Shown: positions 1 through 5,434 of the stretch, piece after piece
Layout of the letters: every line of letters starts with the position of its first letter
Position numbering within the stretch: position 1 is the stretch's first letter
Notes under the pieces: generated by a model
Told to the model about the DNA's origin: nothing
Databases searched by the model: none
Seen by the model: only the letters and a program-made list of their open reading frames with translations
NCBI GenBank assembly: GCA_023421635.1
Contig: JAEZSU010000308.1
Coordinates: forward strand, 1-5,434
From: Actinomycetes bacterium
GTDB lineage: Bacteria; Actinomycetota; Actinomycetes; Actinomycetales; Microbacteriaceae
Direction: 5' to 3'
Length of the DNA stretch: 5,434 bases
Position numbers and translations under genes: made by a program

Positions 1-1
1 G

Positions 2-1705
2 TCCGCCGCGCTCGAGGCCCTGTGGGTGCGCCTGCGCGGGGCCGACGAGGAGGCCGCCGCGGAGATCGCGAAGCGGTCCCCGGACGAGCCCCACCGCCGC
101 ATCATGCTGCTCATCGCGCGGAAGATCGCCGCGACCCTCGGCCGCGACGCCGACCTCGCCTACCGCGACCCGGAGCACCTGCTCGCCGACCTCCGCGTCG
201 TGCAGGACTCGCTCGCCGCGGCCGGCGCGTCCCGGCAGGCGTACGGGCACCTGCAGCAGCTCATCTGGCAGGTCGAGACGTACGGGTTCCACCTGGCCGA
301 GCTCGAGGTGCGGCAGCACTCCGCCGTGCACGAGAAGGTGCTGGCGGAGCTCGACGCCGGCGGCGAGCGCAGCGAGCTCGCCGAGGAGGTGCTCGAGGTC
401 TTCCGCGCGATCGCGTTCGTGCAGGAGCGCTTCGGTCCCCGCGCCGCGGGCCGCTACATCGTCTCGTTCACCCGCTCGGCCGACGACCTGGCCGCCGTGC
501 ACCGGCTGGCGCGCTACGCGGTCGGTCCCGACGGCACACCGCCCGTCCTCGACGTCGTCCCGCTGTTCGAGACCTTCGCCGACCTGCAGGCGGCGCCCGG
601 CATCCTCGCCGAGATCGTGCAGCATCCCGCGTTCGCCGCGCGCCTGGAGGCCACCGGCCGGCGCCTCGAGGTCATGCTCGGGTACTCCGACTCGTCGAAG
701 GACGTCGGTCCCGTCGCCGCGAACCTCGCACTGTACGAGGCGCAGGCGCTCATCGCCGCGTGGGCGCAGGAGCACGACATCACGCTCACGCTCTTCCACG
801 GCCGCGGGGGTGCCCTCGGCCGCGGCGGCGGTCCCGCGAACAGCGCGATCCTGGCGCAGCCGCCGCACTCGGTCGACGGCCGCTTCAAGCTCACCGAGCA
901 GGGCGAGGTGATCTTCGCCCGCTACGGCGACCCGGCGATCGCGATGCGCCACATCGACCAGGTCGCCTCGGCGGTGCTGCTGGCATCCGCCCCCTCGAAC
1001 GAGGAGCGCAACCGCACCGCGGCCGAGCGGTTCGCGGGCATCGCGCAGACGATGGAGACCGCGTCGAAGGAGCGCTTCTACGCGCTGGTGAAGGCCCCCG
1101 GCTTCGCCCCGTGGTTCGCGACCGTGACCCCGATGGAGGAGGTGGGACTGCTCGCCCTCGGCTCGCGCCCCGCCCGCCGCGGTCTGTCGGTCGAGTCGCT
1201 CGAGGACCTGCGGGCGATCCCGTGGGTGTTCGCGTGGACCCAGGCACGCATCAACCTCGCCGGCTGGTTCGGCCTGGGCACCGCGCTCGAGGCCGTCGGC
1301 GACGAGGCGCTGCTGCGCGACGCGTACCGCGAGTGGCCGCTGTTCCGCGCCATGATCGACAACGTCGGCATGAGCCTGGCGAAGGCGGACGACCGCATCG
1401 CCCGCGAATACCTGGCCCTCGGGGACCGCGACGACCTCGCCGCGCTCGTGCAGGAAGAGATGGCGCTCACCCGATCCTGGGTGGTGCGGATCGCCGGCGG
1501 CGCGGACCTCCTCGCGAACAAGCCGGTGTTGCAGCGCGCGGTGAAGCTCCGCAGCCCGTACGTGGACGCGCTGTCGCTGCTGCAGCTGCGGGCGCTGCGC
1601 GCCCTCCGCGACGCGCCGCAGGACGTGCCCGCCGACCCCGAGCTGCAGCGGCTGCTGCTGCTGTCGGTGTCCGGCGTGGCCGCCGGTCTGCAGAATACCG
1701 GCTGA
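2..1705 (+). CDS. ppc: Phosphoenolpyruvate carboxylase, C-terminal part (5' end outside window)
   Basis: This is the last 567 residues of PEP carboxylase, which adds bicarbonate to phosphoenolpyruvate to give oxaloacetate and refills the TCA cycle in the cytoplasm. The frame is open from base 2 with no start, so roughly the first third is missing, including the TAHPTE catalytic-histidine motif; family members are about 900 residues. Two signature motifs are intact: VMLGYSDSSKDVG (fragment residues 224-236, with the catalytic lysine) and FHGRGGALGRGGGP (265-278, the catalytic His/Arg loop), followed by KLTEQGEVIFARYG. Further on, IPWVFAWTQARINL and the C-terminal QNTG are typical. Residues matching the aspartate-inhibition site of the E. 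coli enzyme seem present: SLAKAD lysine, KLRSPYVD arginine and the QNTG asparagine. Feedback inhibition by aspartate is therefore plausible (inference). It ends in TGA facing the convergent gene at 1834-2433, and no frameshift is visible. Confidence 0.97.
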   Translation, partial: SAALEALWVRLRGADEEAAAEIAKRSPDEPHRRIMLLIARKIAATLGRDADLAYRDPEHLLADLRVVQDSLAAAGASRQAYGHLQQLIWQVETYGFHLAELEVRQHSAVHEKVLAELDAGGERSELAEEVLEVFRAIAFVQERFGPRAAGRYIVSFTRSADDLAAVHRLARYAVGPDGTPPVLDVVPLFETFADLQAAPGILAEIVQHPAFAARLEATGRRLEVMLGYSDSSKDVGPVAANLALYEAQALIAAWAQEHDITLTLFHGRGGALGRGGGPANSAILAQPPHSVDGRFKLTEQGEVIFARYGDPAIAMRHIDQVASAVLLASAPSNEERNRTAAERFAGIAQTMETASKERFYALVKAPGFAPWFATVTPMEEVGLLALGSRPARRGLSVESLEDLRAIPWVFAWTQARINLAGWFGLGTALEAVGDEALLRDAYREWPLFRAMIDNVGMSLAKADDRIAREYLALGDRDDLAALVQEEMALTRSWVVRIAGGADLLANKPVLQRAVKLRSPYVDALSLLQLRALRALRDAPQDVPADPELQRLLLLSVSGVAAGLQNTG

Positions 1706-1723
1706 CCCGCATCCGTCCGCTCC

Positions 1724-1802
1724 TGACCGCGAGATGGGTTCTGGGCGCCGAGATAGCGGGGTCACCCCACGGTCTCGGCGCGCAGAACCCATCTCGGCGT
1801 CA
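1724..1802. repeat. 79-bp interrupted palindrome between convergent genes (possible bidirectional terminator or dispersed repeat)
   Basis: The segment is symmetric about base 1763. I count 33 canonical pairs and one T-G wobble out of 39 possible pairs. The core arms are 1730-1753 and 1773-1796, broken only by a G-G mismatch at 1744/1782. An inner arm, GGGGT/ACCCC, lies at 1758-1762 and 1764-1768. The remaining mismatches are at 1728, 1729, 1755 and 1757. As RNA it would fold into one long hairpin from either strand. It lies 18 bases after the ppc stop and 31 bases before the stop of the opposing gene, where a bidirectional terminator would be expected. There is no T-tract on either side, so a classic intrinsic terminator is not shown. 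The perfection and the non-GC-only content (GAGATGGGTTCTG) argue against chance. A REP-like or miniature mobile element is the main alternative. Confidence 0.85.
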
Positions 1803-1829
1803 AGGGGTTCCAGGGGTTCGAGGGGCGGC
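1803..1829. repeat. Three short tandem units of 9 bp
   Basis: AGGGGTTCC, AGGGGTTCG and AGGGGCGGC follow one another directly. The first two differ at one base and the third is degenerate. The run starts immediately outside the palindrome and ends four bases before the stop codon of the minus-strand gene. No function can be assigned, and three such short units could arise by slippage in G-rich DNA. Confidence 0.45.
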
Positions 1830-1833
1830 GAGG

Positions 1834-2433
1834 TCAGTCGAGGCGGGTGTCGGCGGCGTGACGGGCGAGACTGCGGCCGTAGCGGTCGGTGAGCTGCACC
1901 ATGAGGTCGGGGGTGTCGCGGTCGAGGCCGAACACGTACCCGGGGAAGTCGAGTTCCTGCTGCCGGGCCCAGATCTCGTCGAGCTGATCCGGCGACACCA
2001 CGATGGCGGGGTCCCCCACGGCGACCCAGCCGATCGGCACGACGCTCCGCTCCGGCAGGTGGGTGCGCAGGTGCACGACCGCGTTGATCCGCACTTCGCT
2101 GCGGTCGCCGATTACCGCACCGTTGAACACCCGCACCCCGGTGGCGAGGAACACCTCGGCGCCGACGACCGCCCCCGAGATGCTCGCCATCGGTCCCACG
2201 AGCGTGTGGTCGCCGATGTGCACGGCGTTCGCCGCGCTCGCGCGCACGACCGCGTTCTCCATCACGATGACGTGCTCGCCGAGCGTGATCGGCCCGCCCT
2301 CCGCCGTGACGACGGCGCCGTGCAGCACCTGGCACTCCGGCCCGATCGTCACGTCCCCGCTGACCACCGCGGTCGGGGCGACCACGGCCGTGGGATGGAT
2401 GCGGGGCCGGACCCCGAGATGCTCGAACTGCAT
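1834..2433 (-). CDS. Gamma-carbonic-anhydrase-like hexapeptide-repeat protein lacking the zinc-ligand histidines
   Basis: This 199-residue cytoplasmic protein (no signal peptide or membrane span seen) has a left-handed beta-helix core from about residue 12 to 123, visible as repeated [IV]-G-x-x-x hexads such as TIGPECQV, TLGEHVIV, HIGDHTLVG and VIGDRSEVR. The order and spacing follow the gamma-CA/PaaY/YrdA family (COG0663), which forms trimers with zinc between subunits. By eye alignment to E. coli YrdA, the three zinc histidines are Arg64, Pro81 and Ser86 here, and the RGD and QD motifs are VTAEGG and ME. Carbonic anhydrase activity is therefore doubtful. The tail (VPIGWVAVGDPA, residues 132-143, then a helical stretch with LDFPGYVFG) resembles an actinobacterial subgroup usually annotated only as gamma-CA or transferase. 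Substrate and role are unknown. The ATG start is supported by a good ribosome binding site. The gene stands alone, divergent from the antiporter and convergent with ppc. Confidence 0.9.
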   Translation of the reverse strand: MQFEHLGVRPRIHPTAVVAPTAVVSGDVTIGPECQVLHGAVVTAEGGPITLGEHVIVMENAVVRASAANAVHIGDHTLVGPMASISGAVVGAEVFLATGVRVFNGAVIGDRSEVRINAVVHLRTHLPERSVVPIGWVAVGDPAIVVSPDQLDEIWARQQELDFPGYVFGLDRDTPDLMVQLTDRYGRSLARHAADTRLD

Positions 2434-2441
2434 GCGTGCTC

Positions 2442-2446
2442 CCTCC
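2442..2446 (-). promoter_or_regulatory. Ribosome binding site of the gamma-CA-like gene
   Basis: On the minus strand a perfect GGAGG lies 8 bases before the ATG at 2433-2431. It is the only strong Shine-Dalgarno sequence ahead of an intact gene start in this window, and it fixes the start codon. Confidence 0.8.
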
Positions 2447-2456
2447 GGTGGAGGTC

Positions 2457-2485
2457 AGCGTAGGGGGCGCGCGCAGCCGCGTCGA
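2457..2485 (-). promoter_or_regulatory. Candidate sigma-70-type promoter for the gamma-CA-like gene
   Basis: Reading the minus strand, TCGACG (2485-2480, four of six matches to TTGACA) is followed by a 17-base spacer and then TACGCT (2462-2457, a TANNNT -10 box). Transcription would begin near 2450, giving a leader of about 17 bases that just contains the GGAGG ribosome binding site. Spacing and geometry are right for a housekeeping promoter. This is a prediction from pattern alone. Confidence 0.55.
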
Positions 2486-2495
2486 GGGCACGGGT

Positions 2496-2512
2496 CCCCG
2501 CACCGCGCGGGG
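2496..2512. repeat. Small inverted repeat in the divergent promoter region
   Basis: CCCCGC and GCGGGG are separated by five bases and end one base before the -10 box of the antiporter gene. The position, inside the spacer of that promoter, is where a repressor operator could sit. In such GC-rich DNA a perfect 6-bp inverted repeat is weak evidence, so the operator role is speculative. Confidence 0.3.
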
Positions 2513-2513
2513 C

Positions 2514-2519
2514 TAGCGT
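2514..2519 (+). promoter_or_regulatory. Candidate -10 box of a leaderless promoter for the antiporter gene
   Basis: TAGCGT matches the actinobacterial TANNNT -10 pattern and ends six bases before the GTG start at 2526. Transcription normally starts about seven bases after the -10 box, so the mRNA would begin at or next to the GTG itself. No Shine-Dalgarno sequence is present between the box and the start, which agrees with leaderless translation. No convincing -35 element is seen 16-18 bases upstream. Confidence 0.55.
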
Positions 2520-2525
2520 GGCCGC

Positions 2526-3959
2526 GTGGAACCGCACACCCCCGCACCCCCCGCCGCATCCCGGGTGTCGATGCTGACACTCGCCGGATTCGTCGTGGGC
2601 TCGATGATCGGCGCGGGCGTGTTCTCCCTGCCCGGGGCGTTCGCCGCCGACACCGGGGTCGCCGGCACCCTCATCGCCTGGGCGATCGCGGGCGGGGGGA
2701 TGCTGACCCTCGCCCTGGTCTTCCAGCTCCTGGCCGTGCGGCGGCCCGAGATGGACGCCGGGGTGTACAGCTACGCGCGGGCGGGGTTCGGCCGGTTCGC
2801 CGGGTTCTTCTCCGCATTCGGATACTGGGCGAGCGCGTGCGCCGGCAACGTCTTCTACTGGGTGTTCATCATGTCCACCCTCGCCCCGATCGCACCCGTA
2901 CTCGGCGAGGGAGACACGCTCATCGCGGTCGCGCTCTCCTCGGTCGGGGTGTGGGCGTTCTTCCTGCTCATCCGGCGGGGCGTCCGGCAGGCGGCCTCGC
3001 TGAACCGGGTGGTGAGCATCGCGAAGACCGTGCCGATCGTGGTGTTCGTCGTGCTGTGCCTGACCGTGTTCGATCCGGCCGTCTTCGCGGCGAACTGGGA
3101 CGGCGGTCCCGCGGCCGGGCCGCTGTTCGACCAGGTGCGCGCGACCATGCTCGTCACCGTGTTCGTCTTCATCGGCGTGGAGGGGGCGAGCGTGAACTCG
3201 CGGCATGCGCGGAACCGGAAGGACGTGGGCCGGGCGACCCTGCTCGGCTTCGCCAGCGTGCTGTCGGTGTTCGCGTCGGTGACGATCGTGTCGTACGGGG
3301 TGCTCCCCCGCGCCGAGATCGCCGCGCTCGACGAGCCGTCCATGGGCGGGGTGCTCGCCGCCGCCGTCGGCCCGTGGGGCGCCGTGCTGGTGAGCGTCGC
3401 ACTGCTGGTCGCGGTGCTCGGCGCCTACCTCGCGTGGACGCTCATGGCGGCGGAGGTGCTCCTCGCCGCCGCCCGGGCGGGCGACCTGCCGCAGACGCTC
3501 GGCCGCACGGACGCGAGGGACACCCCGGTCGCGGCGGTGCTCCTGTCGACCGGCCTCGTGCAGGCGATGCTCGTGCTCGTGCTGTTCGCGCAGGACGCAT
3601 TCGACGTGGCGCTCGCGCTCACCAGCGCACTCGTGCTGTTCCCGTTCCTGCTCTCCGCCGGGTATGCGCTCAAGCTCGTCCTCACCGGACGTCGACGCGG
3701 CGAGCGGTTCCGCATCCGGGATGCGGTCGTCGCGGTGCTCGCGACCGGGTACACCGTGTTCCTCCTGCTCGCCGCGGGACCCGAGTACCTCCTGGTGTCG
3801 CTCCTGATCATCGTGCCGGGGACCGCGCTGTTCGCCGCCGCCCGCCGCCGCGCCGGGGAGCGGGTGTTCACCCCGGGCGAGTGGGTCGCGTTCGCGCTGA
3901 CCGCGGCCGGCGCGGCAGCCGCCCTCCTCCTCCTCGCGACCGGCGTCGTCACACTGTGA
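2526..3959 (+). CDS. Basic amino acid/polyamine antiporter, APC superfamily (ArcD/YdgI-like)
   Basis: This 477-residue inner-membrane transporter has about 12-13 hydrophobic helices (roughly residues 16-40, 44-70, 88-120, 131-149, 160-182, 206-224, 239-261, 278-310, 334-354, 358-385, 399-416, 420-437 and 452-475). Helix 1 has the APC substrate-site motif GSMIGAGVFSLPG (25-37). Helix 6 carries FIGVEGASV (215-223), followed by the basic loop SRHARNRKDVGRATLLGF, a hallmark of the arginine/ornithine and lysine exchanger branch (ArcD, YdgI, LysI). YLAWTLMAAEVL (301-312) and the FTPGEW segment before the last helix also fit that branch. It most likely exchanges a cationic amino acid for a related amino acid or amine; the exact substrate cannot be read from sequence. 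The GTG start at 2526 is chosen because a -10 box sits just upstream; an ATG at codon 16 would shorten only the cytoplasmic tail. No arginine deiminase genes are adjacent. gdhA follows 104 bases downstream on the same strand with no terminator between them, so read-through is possible. Confidence 0.92.
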   Translation: MEPHTPAPPAASRVSMLTLAGFVVGSMIGAGVFSLPGAFAADTGVAGTLIAWAIAGGGMLTLALVFQLLAVRRPEMDAGVYSYARAGFGRFAGFFSAFGYWASACAGNVFYWVFIMSTLAPIAPVLGEGDTLIAVALSSVGVWAFFLLIRRGVRQAASLNRVVSIAKTVPIVVFVVLCLTVFDPAVFAANWDGGPAAGPLFDQVRATMLVTVFVFIGVEGASVNSRHARNRKDVGRATLLGFASVLSVFASVTIVSYGVLPRAEIAALDEPSMGGVLAAAVGPWGAVLVSVALLVAVLGAYLAWTLMAAEVLLAAARAGDLPQTLGRTDARDTPVAAVLLSTGLVQAMLVLVLFAQDAFDVALALTSALVLFPFLLSAGYALKLVLTGRRRGERFRIRDAVVAVLATGYTVFLLLAAGPEYLLVSLLIIVPGTALFAAARRRAGERVFTPGEWVAFALTAAGAAAALLLLATGVVTL

Positions 3960-3991
3960 GTCCGCCGACGGAGCGGCGCCGCCGCGCGGAG

Positions 3992-5416
<1,425 letters not shown>

Positions 5417-5434
5417 CCCGTCACCGCTCGACGA

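Noticed and set aside
1706..1833. A possible small gene or non-coding RNA in the convergent gap.
   Set aside because: No open frame with a ribosome binding site is visible, and the palindrome accounts for most of the gap. Without promoter evidence a separate RNA gene is not supported.
22..2463. A very long plus-strand open frame of 813 codons spanning ppc, the gap and the antisense of the hexapeptide gene.
   Set aside because: It is out of frame with ppc, extremely rich in Arg/Ala/Gly/Pro, shows no domain and crosses two well-supported genes. It is a by-product of stop-poor, GC-rich DNA.
3949..3959. TCACACTGTGA, a perfect 5-1-5 palindrome over the antiporter stop codon, reminiscent of CRP/GlxR half sites.
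   Set aside because: The half sites are in the opposite order to the CRP/GlxR consensus (TGTGA-N6-TCACA) and the spacing is wrong. It also lies in coding sequence more than 100 bases from the gdhA start, so chance is the better explanation.

Overview
The window is high-GC DNA with strongly G/C-ending codons, GTG starts, TANNNT-type -10 boxes and one apparently leaderless gene. This fits a high-GC actinobacterium. The protein flavour and the frequent GCATCC/GGATGC words make Microbacteriaceae (for example Microbacterium) my best guess, but that is inference, not proof. The content looks like core metabolism. I see no tRNA, rRNA, CRISPR array, insertion sequence or phage gene.

Layout: (1) Positions 2-1705, plus strand, hold the C-terminal two thirds of phosphoenolpyruvate carboxylase (ppc), cut by the window's left edge. 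(2) Positions 1706-1833 are a gap between convergent genes. It holds a large interrupted palindrome (1724-1802) followed by a short 9-bp-period repeat. (3) Positions 1834-2433, minus strand, encode a left-handed beta-helix (hexapeptide repeat) protein of the gamma-carbonic-anhydrase superfamily; every classical zinc-ligand histidine appears to be replaced. (4) Positions 2434-2525 are a compact divergent promoter region. (5) Positions 2526-3959, plus strand, encode a multi-spanning basic amino acid/polyamine antiporter of the APC superfamily (ArcD/YdgI-like), probably translated from a leaderless mRNA. (6) Positions 3960-4063 are the gdhA leader with a candidate -10 box. (7) Positions 4064-5416, plus strand, encode a complete hexameric-type NADP-dependent glutamate dehydrogenase (gdhA). 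The last 18 bases hold nothing recognisable.

Functionally, PEP carboxylase replenishes oxaloacetate, glutamate dehydrogenase turns 2-oxoglutarate and ammonium into glutamate, and the antiporter probably exchanges cationic amino acids. The three therefore touch the carbon/nitrogen junction, although they do not look like one operon: ppc is separated from the others by an opposing gene, and gdhA appears to have its own promoter. I found no convincing undescribed multi-gene system. The items most worth a second look are the intergenic palindrome, the zinc-ligand-free gamma-CA-like protein and the leaderless start of the antiporter.
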